Assembly: GCA_003152695.1 (NCBI GenBank)
Contig: PMAT01000080.1
Location: 58,398-122,397, forward strand
Direction: 5' to 3'
DNA: 64,000 nucleotides
Origin: Acidobacteriaceae bacterium
GTDB lineage: Bacteria; Acidobacteriota; Terriglobia; Terriglobales; Acidobacteriaceae
The notes under the pieces are model-generated. The model was not told the DNA's origin. It saw only the letters and a program-made list of their open reading frames with translations, and did no database searches. Below are positions 54,201-61,060 of this stretch, piece after piece. Numbering within the stretch: position 1 is the first letter of the stretch; the number at the start of each line of letters is the position of its first letter. The position numbers and the translations under genes were made by a program.

Positions 54201-54448
54201 AGGTGACCAGCGCTCGCAGCGATTACATTGCCAAGGCGATGGTGACCAAGCGCATCAAGCCCATGATGGTGGACGGCAAGAAGTTGTACCAGATCGGAAT
54301 GCCGATCCACTGGGGCTTCCTGGGAATTTCCGAAGGTGAGGGCAGAACTGCAAAGATGCCTGCGAATTTGCTGACGCCTACGGTTGTCGATCCAAATGCT
54401 TACACCCCGGAATTCAAGGGATTCCTGGTAAAGCTGGAAAAGGTTTAG
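51239..54448 (+). CDS. fdhA: Formate dehydrogenase alpha subunit, selenocysteine-containing (FdnG-like)
   Basis: A 1069-residue catalytic subunit interrupted by an in-frame TGA at 51818-51820, read as selenocysteine (residue 194). The two flanks continue the FdnG order without gap: NQARV before, HGPTVSSLGPTFGRGAMTN after. The ATG at 51239 follows GGAGGG and starts a Tat signal (SRRAFFKTGIAG). The [4Fe-4S] ligands are Cys48, Cys51, Cys55 and Cys90. The enzyme binds Mo- or W-bis-MGD and oxidises formate at the periplasmic face. A Pro/Ala-rich insertion (about residues 350-385) is not in enterobacterial FdnG. fdhB and fdhC follow directly. Confidence 0.95.
51818..51849 (+). promoter_or_regulatory. 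Bacterial SECIS element (UGA plus hairpin)
   Basis: Eleven bases after the TGA, GGTCTC (51832-51837) pairs with GGGACC (51844-51849) in a 6-bp stem, including one G-T pair, around the loop AAGTTT. Position and size match the SECIS of E. coli fdhF/fdnG, and the loop keeps a GU. It would recruit SelB. Confidence 0.8.
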
Positions 54449-54460
54449 AGGAGGCACGGG

Positions 54461-55381
54461 ATGAGCGATCGCGGCACATTACGAATCCAGCAAATCTCGG
54501 CCCACCCTGGACCGGTAGCCGGCGAAGGTGCGCAACGCCAGGACAAGGTGTGCAAGTTGATCGACACCACCACCTGCATCGGTTGCAAAGCCTGCGAAGT
54601 GGCCTGCGTGGAGTGGAACGACATGCCGTTCCAGACCACCTACTTCGACAACACCTACCAGACGATGCCAGACACCGACTGGAATTACTGGAACCTGATC
54701 AAGTTCAACGAGGACGAGCACGACAATGGCAGCTTTGCGTGGCTCATGCGCAAGCACCAGTGCATGCACTGCGAGGATCCGGGATGCCTGCGCGCCTGTC
54801 CGGCCGATGGCGCTATCGTGCAGTACTCCAACGGCATCGTCGATTTCCAGCAGGAAAACTGCATTGGCTGCCAGTTCTGTGTCTCAGGCTGCCCCTTCAA
54901 TATTCCGAAGTTCAACCCCAACACGAAAAAGGTTTACAAGTGCACGCTGTGCTCTGACAGAGTGGGAGCTGGCCTGGAGCCCGCCTGCATCAAGGCATGT
55001 CCCACCGGGTGCCTGCACTTCGGAACCAAGGACGACATGAAGTTCCTGGCGGAAAATCGCGCTTCGCAATTGCGCGAGGTCTCCGGTTTTCAGAACGCCG
55101 GGGTTTACGATCCGGATACGATTGGCGGCACGCACGTGATCTACGTGCTGCACGACGCCACCAAGCCCGAGCGCTATGGCAACTTGCCGGCGAAACCGCG
55201 CATTCCGCTCAGCTTCACGGTGTGGAAGGACATCTTCAAACCGATTGGATTGTTTGGCGCAATGTTGGGCTTCGTGGGCGTGGTTATGCACTACGTCTTT
55301 GAGGGTCCACGACGCGAGCAACCCACTCCTCCGGTCGTGCGCATTGACCCGCCACCGCCTCCCGCGGGAAAGGAGAACTAG
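54461..55381 (+). CDS. fdhB: Formate dehydrogenase beta subunit (four [4Fe-4S])
   Basis: A 306-residue ferredoxin-type subunit. Four cysteine groups are visible: CIGCKACEVAC (Cys39, 42, 45, 49), CMHCEDPGCLRAC, CIGCQFCVSGC and CTLCSDR...ACIKAC. A single membrane helix near the C-terminus (GLFGAMLGFVGVVMHYVF, about 266-283) anchors it, as in FdnH. It passes electrons from FdhA to the cytochrome b subunit. The start is 12 bp after fdhA; GAGG lies just before. Confidence 0.94.
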   Translation: MSDRGTLRIQQISAHPGPVAGEGAQRQDKVCKLIDTTTCIGCKACEVACVEWNDMPFQTTYFDNTYQTMPDTDWNYWNLIKFNEDEHDNGSFAWLMRKHQCMHCEDPGCLRACPADGAIVQYSNGIVDFQQENCIGCQFCVSGCPFNIPKFNPNTKKVYKCTLCSDRVGAGLEPACIKACPTGCLHFGTKDDMKFLAENRASQLREVSGFQNAGVYDPDTIGGTHVIYVLHDATKPERYGNLPAKPRIPLSFTVWKDIFKPIGLFGAMLGFVGVVMHYVFEGPRREQPTPPVVRIDPPPPPAGKEN

Positions 55382-56137
55382 ATGGCGACTTCGGCCGATC
55401 GCTTCGTACATCGCCCCAACACGATTGATCGCCTGGGACGGACGGTGGTTTACACCGGGGAATTGCTGCGCCATCCCGTGTACACCCGCTTTCTCCACTG
55501 GATGGTCGGGATCTTCTTCTTCCTGGCTCTGCTGTCAGGCTTCGGGATCTATCTGCCGTGGATTTTCCGCTTCTTTACGCCGCTGTTCGGGGGCGGAGCT
55601 ACGACGCGCTTTCTGCATCCCTGGTTCGGACTGGCTTTCGTTTTCTTCTTTGCGCTGCAGGCGATCAATTGGCTGCAGGTGATGCGCTGGACCCCCGACG
55701 ACTCCCGCTGGATGAAGCACATCAAGCAGTACGTCACCCGCAGCGACTCGGTGGAATCGCCGGAGACCGGCTTTTTTAATGCGGGGCAGAAGATGCAGTT
55801 CTGGGAGATTGTTTGCGGCTGCATCGCTTACGTGATTACCGGCGTCATCATGTGGCTTCCGGAGATCTTTGGGCGCATATTGGTAGCGATCTCGTATGTC
55901 ATCCACGACATATCTGCGCTCATCATGCTGTTTGGGATTTTCTTCCATATCTATCTCAGCACCTTCGGCGAGCCCGGAACCATTCAGGCGATGACGCGCG
56001 GCACGGTGAGCGAAGGTTGGGCCTGGACGCACCATCCCGCCTGGTACAAAGCGGTCACGGGCCGCGATCCGGTCGAGGCCTTGGCAGAGGCCAAGCGGCG
56101 CAACACCCCGTCGCCCCAGCCTCCGCGGACACTCTAA
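55382..56137 (+). CDS. fdhC: Formate dehydrogenase gamma subunit, cytochrome b
   Basis: A 251-residue membrane subunit of the FdnI family with four helices. Haem-ligand candidates are the His in FLHWMVGIFFFL, in FLHPWFGL, in YVIHDISALIM and in FFHIYLSTFGEPG. The last motif, FGEPGTIQAMTRG, is diagnostic. It oxidises cytochrome b and reduces menaquinone at the cytoplasmic side, closing the formate-to-quinone route. It starts directly after the fdhB stop. Confidence 0.94.
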   Translation: MATSADRFVHRPNTIDRLGRTVVYTGELLRHPVYTRFLHWMVGIFFFLALLSGFGIYLPWIFRFFTPLFGGGATTRFLHPWFGLAFVFFFALQAINWLQVMRWTPDDSRWMKHIKQYVTRSDSVESPETGFFNAGQKMQFWEIVCGCIAYVITGVIMWLPEIFGRILVAISYVIHDISALIMLFGIFFHIYLSTFGEPGTIQAMTRGTVSEGWAWTHHPAWYKAVTGRDPVEALAEAKRRNTPSPQPPRTL

Positions 56138-56262
56138 AGCGCTCTGAAGCGGTGCGGCTAGCAACTACGTTGGTCAGTTGCTATGTTGCACCGATCAGCC
56201 GAATTTGCCGCGAAGCTTATCCGTTCCTCGCCGGGCGCGCAATGTGCAATAATGGCGCGTCT

Positions 56263-57231
56263 ATGAAGCTGAGAATCTTCTTCCTCTATTACTCCGTCGC
56301 AACCTTGTTCCTTTCTAGCATTTTTCTGTGCGCACAACCTCAGGCGAGTTCCCCAAGTGCAAAGACGACTGCAAAAACAGACGATGCACTCGAGCTTGTC
56401 AAACAGGGCCAAAAGCTGAATAGCGAGGGCAAGCAGGGCGAGGCGCTGGCCCTTTACGATCGTGCCCTGCAACTCTCCCCAAAGCTTTTCCAGGCAGACT
56501 TGGCGGTAGGAATGGCTTTGGATTTGCAAGGCAAGTACCAGCAAGCGCGCCAGCATCTGACCAAGGCGCTTGATGAGGCCCCGCCTGCTTCGCAAGTGCA
56601 GGCGCTGAGGACAATGGCCGTCTCTTGCGCGTTCGAACACAACGCAGACAAGGCGCGGGAGTACGAGCAGCAGGCGTTCGACTCCCAATTTTCCGCCAAG
56701 CAATTTGCGGACGCGGCGGGCACCGCCGATGAACTCGCGCGTATCTATCTGGAATCGGGAGACACCGACAATGCCTTTCAGTGGTATCAGAGCGGGCACC
56801 TCACCGCGCTGCGCCAGCCCAACCTCAGCCCCGCCGAGAAAGACCTGTGGGAATTCCGATGGGAGAGCGCGCTGGCGCGCATCCGTGTCCGGGAGCCAGG
56901 CAGGAGCGCAGAGGGGCCGAAGCACCTGGCCGCTGCGAAGGCGATATTGGACAAGGGCGATAACCCAGATCAGGTGCGCTTTTATCCCTACCTCAGCGGC
57001 TACGTCGCGTTCTATCTGCACGACTATAAGACCACGATTCCAGAACTGCAGAAGGGCGACCAGAAGGACCCGTTCGTCCTCAGTCTGCTGGCGCAAGCCT
57101 ACGAAAAATCCGGGGACCGCGCGCAGGCGCTGGACTATTACCGCAAAGTCCTGACCATCAACACGCATAGTCCGACCAACGCGTTTGCCCGGCCGCTGGC
57201 AAGAGAAAAGGTCGCAGCGCTTTCGAAATAA
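56263..57231 (+). CDS. Exported TPR-repeat protein
   Basis: From ATG 56263 the product has 322 residues with a signal peptide (MKLRIFFLYYSVATLFLSSI). TPR-like helices run from about residue 40: ALELVKQGQKLNSEGKQGEA, QADLAVGMALDLQGKYQQAR and, near the end, LAQAYEKSGDRAQALDYYRK. These are scaffolds for protein contacts. The start at 56242 (seven codons earlier) is possible; neither has a ribosome site. It stands 125 bp after fdhC and ends 22 bp before tRNA-Gly. Confidence 0.8.
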   Translation: MKLRIFFLYYSVATLFLSSIFLCAQPQASSPSAKTTAKTDDALELVKQGQKLNSEGKQGEALALYDRALQLSPKLFQADLAVGMALDLQGKYQQARQHLTKALDEAPPASQVQALRTMAVSCAFEHNADKAREYEQQAFDSQFSAKQFADAAGTADELARIYLESGDTDNAFQWYQSGHLTALRQPNLSPAEKDLWEFRWESALARIRVREPGRSAEGPKHLAAAKAILDKGDNPDQVRFYPYLSGYVAFYLHDYKTTIPELQKGDQKDPFVLSLLAQAYEKSGDRAQALDYYRKVLTINTHSPTNAFARPLAREKVAALSK

Positions 57232-57253
57232 ACTTTCGATTCTTGATGTGAAT

Positions 57254-57328
57254 TGGAGCGGGGTACGGGGATCGAACCCGTGACATCGAGCTTGGGAAGC
57301 TCGCGTTCTACCGCTGAACTAACCCCGC
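57254..57328 (-). tRNA. tRNA-Gly (anticodon CCC)
   Basis: On the minus strand GCGGGGT pairs with ACCCCGC, the D arm contains AGTTCAGCGGTAGAAC, and the anticodon stem CGAGC/GCTCG holds TTCCCAA (anticodon CCC at 57294-57296). The CCA end is encoded at 57254-57256. It reads GGG codons. Confidence 0.93.
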
Positions 57329-57384
57329 TCAGCTCGGTAGGTGTGCAAAGTGTACCATCTGCGCAAATTCTCAGGCAATCAGTT

Positions 57385-57412
57385 ACTCGAAACTCGAGAC
57401 TCGAAACTCCCT
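57385..57412. repeat. Degenerate 7-bp tandem array 7 (actcgaa)
   Basis: Units actcgaa, actcgag, actcgaa and actccct end four bases before the stop codon of the methyltransferase fusion gene (57417). They lie between that gene and tRNA-Gly. Confidence 0.65.
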
Positions 57413-57416
57413 CAGA

Positions 57417-58766
57417 CTACTTCGTTGCAATCATCAGATTGACGGGACCTGGCATCCTAACCCGTTTGCTGCTGGCGAAGCCCGCGGCCTTCATCCACTC
57501 TGCGTACTCCGGTTCGCTATAGCTGGCTCCCGCGCGAGTGCCCACCAGCATGTTCAGCGCGAACAGCGTGGCAAAGCGAGGCGAGGTCTTGTCCGCATCG
57601 AGGACAAAGTCGGCAATGACGAGCCGCCCTTGCGGCGCCAGCGCCGCGTAGGCACGAGCCAAAAGCTGCTGATTTTCTTCTGGCGAGAACATGTGGCAGA
57701 TCGCCGACAGCAGAATCAAGTCGTAACTTGCCGGCGCAAGTGGAACGGTCAACATATCGCCGGGGCGAGTGCTGATGCGGTCGCTCAGTCCGGCGTGGCG
57801 AATGTACTCCTGCGTAATGGGCAGCACTTCGGGCAGGTCGACGATCTCGGAATGTAGCGCGGAAGCGGCTTTGACAAACGCAATGGAGTAGGCGCCCGAA
57901 CCTCCGCCGAGATCGAGCATGCGCTTCTCGCCGTCCAACTCGACAGCCTGCGCCACGGCGCGGGCCCGGCCGCGAGCGGTGTGGTCCATGGCGGCGATGA
58001 ACGAAGTGACCCATCCATTGTCGCGGGCCGACTCAACCGCGGTGCCGGTGCGCACGGCTTCCGTTAGCTTGGACCAGCGCTGCCACATGTTGGCCATATG
58101 TAATTGCGCGGTGCGCGCGCTGTCGGGAGAACCCTCGGCCAGGAAGCGCGCTGCGGCTGGCGTATTCGTATAAATCCCGTCACGCTTTTCCAGCAGCTTG
58201 AGACTTACCAGTACGTTCAGCAGCATCTCGGTGGCGCGCACCGCAGCCTGAATCTTGGCAGCGATCTGTTGCGCGTCGCCGCCCTTGCCGACGGCGGTGA
58301 ATATGTCGAGCTCCAGGGCCGTCAGAAGGGCGCGGCTGGGCATAAAGCTGCGGACCATGTCGTGGATGTCATCCGGCAGCACGCCGGCTGCATCCTTGCC
58401 CTTCAGCATGGCGAGATACTTGTTGCGATGATCAAGGATCTCGCTCTTCATGTCGGCGTCGGGAATTCGCTCCAGACGCTCGACCTTTTGTCCCTGCTTC
58501 AGGTGCGACGATACGATCTCCGGCACGTCGTTCGGGGCCAGCTTCGCATACCAGGTGCCCTCGGGATAAACGATCATCACCGGTCCGCTGTCGCAAATTC
58601 CCAGACAGCCGCAACTGGAAACCTGGACATCGTCGCTCAATCCTTGGCGGCCGAGCTCGCGATGCAAGGCATCGAGAACGCGCAACGAGCCTGCCGCCGA
58701 GCAGCAGGGAACTCCTTCAGCTTTTTCCTGGGTGCAGACGAAAATATGATGACGAAACGGTTCCAC
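57417..58766 (-). CDS. Thioredoxin-like [2Fe-2S] ferredoxin fused to a SAM methyltransferase
   Basis: A 449-residue fusion from GTG 58766 (GGAGG five bases upstream). Residues 1-90 are a thioredoxin-like [2Fe-2S] ferredoxin with Cys11, Cys21/22, Cys54 and Cys58 (SSCGCLGICDSGPVMIVYP). A linker to about 130 leads to a winged-helix dimerisation region (about 130-220) and an O-methyltransferase-type catalytic domain: SAM motif LDLGGGSGAYSI (about 283) and ADFVLDADK near 385. The second half resembles class I small-molecule C- or O-methyltransferases of the acetylserotonin type. Substrate unknown. The catalytic half alone would be ordinary; the ferredoxin fusion is not. Confidence 0.85.
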   Translation of the reverse strand: MEPFRHHIFVCTQEKAEGVPCCSAAGSLRVLDALHRELGRQGLSDDVQVSSCGCLGICDSGPVMIVYPEGTWYAKLAPNDVPEIVSSHLKQGQKVERLERIPDADMKSEILDHRNKYLAMLKGKDAAGVLPDDIHDMVRSFMPSRALLTALELDIFTAVGKGGDAQQIAAKIQAAVRATEMLLNVLVSLKLLEKRDGIYTNTPAAARFLAEGSPDSARTAQLHMANMWQRWSKLTEAVRTGTAVESARDNGWVTSFIAAMDHTARGRARAVAQAVELDGEKRMLDLGGGSGAYSIAFVKAASALHSEIVDLPEVLPITQEYIRHAGLSDRISTRPGDMLTVPLAPASYDLILLSAICHMFSPEENQQLLARAYAALAPQGRLVIADFVLDADKTSPRFATLFALNMLVGTRAGASYSEPEYAEWMKAAGFASSKRVRMPGPVNLMIATK

Positions 58767-58778
58767 GGGGCCTCCAGA

Positions 58779-58806
58779 ATCAGTAGTCAGTAGCCAGTAT
58801 TGGGCT
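58779..58806. repeat. Degenerate 7-bp tandem array 8 (agtcagt)
   Basis: Units aatcagt, agtcagt and agccagt, then attgggc, start just upstream of the fusion gene's ribosome site. It is the shortest of the eight arrays. In the gap to 59065 only this array and the merR promoter were recognised. Confidence 0.5.
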
Positions 58807-58982
58807 CTTACAGTTTATCTTCAGGCCAGCGCAGCAGGCGCGGAAAGGTCGGGGCTCACAGCGAGAAGTGACGACGAACGGCGCGCGACCGAAGTCCGTT
58901 CACCTGGAAATCAGCCGCGACGGCCACGCATGGTTAGAATCGGGCAAATTCCCCCTGGGTACATCTTCCAGTAACCATGTTA

Positions 58983-59024
58983 ATGAATAATTCATCTTGA
59001 CAGGGCACCGATGTACACTATGAT
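58983..59024 (+). promoter_or_regulatory. merR promoter with upstream palindrome
   Basis: TTGACA (58997-59002) and TATGAT (59019-59024) with a 16-bp spacer are a near-consensus sigma-70 promoter, 41 bp before the merR ATG. Directly upstream, ATGAAT-A-ATTCAT (58983-58995) is a perfect 13-bp palindrome, a likely operator. Confidence 0.65.
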
Positions 59025-59065
59025 GTTTCAAACATTTGTTGTGGGATATGTTTTGACCAATTGCC

Positions 59066-59545
59066 ATGCAGCAGACCTTCACATCCAAAGAAGTAGTGGC
59101 CCTGACGGGTATCAGCCCGCGCCAGCTTCAATGGTGGGATGAGCGCCATATCGTGGTTCCGGCGCGCGAGGGGCACAAACGCGTCTATGGGCTCGACGAT
59201 CTGGCCGAAGTGGCCGTGATTTGCGATCTGCGCCAACGCGGCTTCTCCCTGCAGAAGATTCGCCGGGTAATTCGCTTCCTGCAAAAGGAGCTGGGCAAGC
59301 GCCTGGTGGAGACGGTTTCCGCCGCCTCCGAATACCACCTGCTGACCGATGGCCGGCACATTTACCTGGAAGATTCCGCCCGCGCGGTGGTCGATCTGCT
59401 GAAGAACGCCCGCCAGCCGATGTTATCGGTGTGCCTGAGCGACACCATCCAGCGGGTCCGCGCCGAGGTGCGCGGAGCTAGAAAGCGCAGCGCTTCCGTT
59501 CGTCATCTGACTGTACGACGGAGCAGGCTTCTTGAACGGTCCTGA
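59066..59545 (+). CDS. MerR-family transcriptional regulator
   Basis: A 159-residue MerR-type regulator. The helix-turn-helix and wing are FTSKEVVALTGISPRQLQWW then VVPAREGHKRVYGLDDLAEV, followed by the RQRGFSLQKIRRVIRFLQ helix. The C-terminal effector part is short and lacks the cysteines of metal-sensing members. A strong promoter and palindrome lie upstream. The small zinc-ribbon gene begins 10 bp later and is probably co-transcribed. The effector is not known. Confidence 0.88.
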   Translation: MQQTFTSKEVVALTGISPRQLQWWDERHIVVPAREGHKRVYGLDDLAEVAVICDLRQRGFSLQKIRRVIRFLQKELGKRLVETVSAASEYHLLTDGRHIYLEDSARAVVDLLKNARQPMLSVCLSDTIQRVRAEVRGARKRSASVRHLTVRRSRLLERS

Positions 59546-59555
59546 AGGAGGGCAC

Positions 59556-59819
59556 ATGATCGGAGAACTGAGCGTCCTGAGCGAGTGGATCCCCGAACAG
59601 ATGGAGCCTGGAACCATCTTTGTGCTGGAAAACGCCGGCGAAGTGGGCGAAAAGGAAGACCCTTATTGGGCGGTCCTGTCGTGCCCCAAATGCGGGCAAC
59701 TCGGACTGGTTACCCGCAAACAGATCGCCGGCTTGATGACCGTCATTTGTGGTTCTGAGAAGTGCTCCGCCCAATTCTTCATCCGCGATGAAGAGATCGT
59801 GCAGCGCAAGCCGAGTTAA
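59556..59819 (+). CDS. Small zinc-ribbon-like protein
   Basis: An 87-residue protein from ATG 59556 (AAGGAGGG just upstream). The metal site candidate is CPKCGQLG and, about 25 residues later, CGSEKC, giving a four-cysteine ribbon. No signal peptide. It follows merR by 10 bp, so it is probably under the same promoter. I do not recognise a named family. Confidence 0.7.
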   Translation: MIGELSVLSEWIPEQMEPGTIFVLENAGEVGEKEDPYWAVLSCPKCGQLGLVTRKQIAGLMTVICGSEKCSAQFFIRDEEIVQRKPS

Positions 59820-59844
59820 TGGGTAGCCATCGGCTCTCAGACTG

Positions 59845-59892
59845 AAGTCTGGCAAGTCCGTCAAGGTGCTGCCAAGCCTCAAGCACCTCGAA
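59845..59892 (+). pseudogene. Relic of a HigA antitoxin C-terminus
   Basis: A 16-codon stretch reads KSGKSVKVLPSLKHLE, matching the end of the intact HigA at 60561-60609 (KSGKSIKALPTLKRLE). Over 49 bases, 40 are identical. No start, helix-turn-helix part or toxin was found for it, so it is a fragment left by a lost second copy. It lies in the gene-free 59820-60027 interval. Confidence 0.65.
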
Positions 59893-60027
59893 CCTGCCCT
59901 ACATGACAGATCAGAATGCATCAAAGCGCCTCCTTGGCTTTGTCCGCTCTCGCGGCGACGGCACGGATTCTGTGTTGGAGCATGCTTTATGCTTGACGTA
60001 ACGCGTATTATGCAACTACTCTAACCT

Positions 60028-60310
60028 GTGATCGTCAGCTATCGCGACAAGCGGACGACGGATTTCGCAGCCGGCAAACGTGTCAAAGCGTTCTCTGGCA
60101 TCGCGGGCCGCACGGATGAAGCTGGACCGCCTGGAAGCCGCCGTCGCGCTTAGAGATCTTGCGGTGTTGCCGGGCAACCGTCTTGAGGTGCTGAGAGGAA
60201 ATCGAAGGGGCCAATACAGCATTCGCATCAACGATCAGTGGCGGATTTGCTTCGAATGGACGGAGGGCGCCCCCGGTCCGTCCAACGTGGAGATTGTTGA
60301 TTACCATTAG
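60028..60310 (+). pseudogene. higB: HigB/RelE-type toxin, frameshifted
   Basis: Two overlapping frames together encode one toxin of about 93 residues. From GTG 60028 the first frame reads VIVSYRDKRTTDFAAGKRVK and AFSGIA, then runs off into non-homologous sequence to a TAG. The second frame continues from about 60104 with RAARMKLDRLEAA, PGNRLEVLRGNRRGQYSIRI and NDQWRICFEW to the TAG at 60310. The break lies near 60103-60106 and one added base would join them. The family cleaves mRNA on ribosomes. The antitoxin gene follows and is intact. Sequencing error cannot be excluded. Confidence 0.75.
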
Positions 60311-60320
60311 GAGAAATGCA

Positions 60321-60623
60321 GTGGCAATAGTTCCAATTCACCCGGGTGAACATCTAGCGGAAGAGATGAAAGAGCTGGGCATGAGCGCCGCAGAGCTGGC
60401 GCGGCAACTCAATGTTCCGACCAATCGCGTGACCGAAATCCTGAACGGGCGGCGCGCCATCACCGGCGACACGGCCCTGCGGCTAGCCCATTTCTTTGGC
60501 ACGACGGCGGAATTCTGGCTGAATTTGCAAAGCCTTTACGAGATCCGCCGCGCCAAGCGGAAGTCCGGCAAGTCGATCAAGGCATTGCCAACCCTGAAGC
60601 GCCTCGAACGCGTCCATGCGTGA
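60321..60623 (+). CDS. higA: HigA-family antitoxin
   Basis: A 100-residue Xre-type protein with a GTG start at 60321 after AGGAG (8 bp). It begins IVPIHPGEHLAEEMKELGMS, then the helix-turn-helix AAELARQLNVPTNRVTEILN and GRRAITGDTALRLAHFFGTT, as in HigA. It would neutralise HigB and repress the operon. The order toxin first, antitoxin second is the HigBA arrangement. It is intact although its toxin gene is broken. Confidence 0.9.
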   Translation: MAIVPIHPGEHLAEEMKELGMSAAELARQLNVPTNRVTEILNGRRAITGDTALRLAHFFGTTAEFWLNLQSLYEIRRAKRKSGKSIKALPTLKRLERVHA

Positions 60624-60708
60624 CGCGCAGAAGGCGTTGAACCACCCCCGTCCTAGCCAAAGCCGGGCTATGAGCAGGAGCGAGCCCGTCAGGGCAACAC
60701 AACATTAG

Positions 60709-60849
60709 CCCAGGACGGAAGTCCTGGGTAGGCTGTTCATATGAATCCTGAGCCGGCTTCAGCCGGCGACACCATTGCGCGGGCGTGATTACCAGCGGGG
60801 CTCATCGTCCGCTCCCATCCTGTCCGCAAAAGCAGCGGACAAGGATGGG
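60709..60849. repeat. Hairpin-rich intergenic repeat block
   Basis: The gene-free 60624-61060 interval holds three strong hairpins: CCCAGGAC-ggaa-GTCCTGGG (60709-60728), GCCGGC-ttca-GCCGGC (60752-60767), and a 13-14 bp stem at 60814-60849 (CCCATCC...GGATGGG with GTCCGC/GCGGAC inside). They look like dispersed bacterial intergenic repeats of the REP type. The rest of the interval shows no gene. Confidence 0.55.
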
Positions 60850-61060
60850 GCACGCGGCACCCCAGATTTATTGGGAAGTGCTAGGATTGGGTTCCCGACT
60901 CCCAAAACGGTCCGGTGATTCTGCCTGTCCTGATCTTGCACTCCGCAGCTGAAATAGCGGAAAAATAACGATGTGTTGGTCCGTCTTGGAGGTATATTTT
61001 TTCCAGCAGGGCAGACGCCCCGGAAGTGAGATAATCAGGTCCATCACACGAGGAGGGCAA

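Noticed and set aside
51179..54448. Two separate genes (a 213-residue and an 868-residue formate dehydrogenase fragment)
   Set aside because: The break is a single in-frame TGA at the selenocysteine position with a SECIS-like hairpin; both parts align end to end with FdnG.
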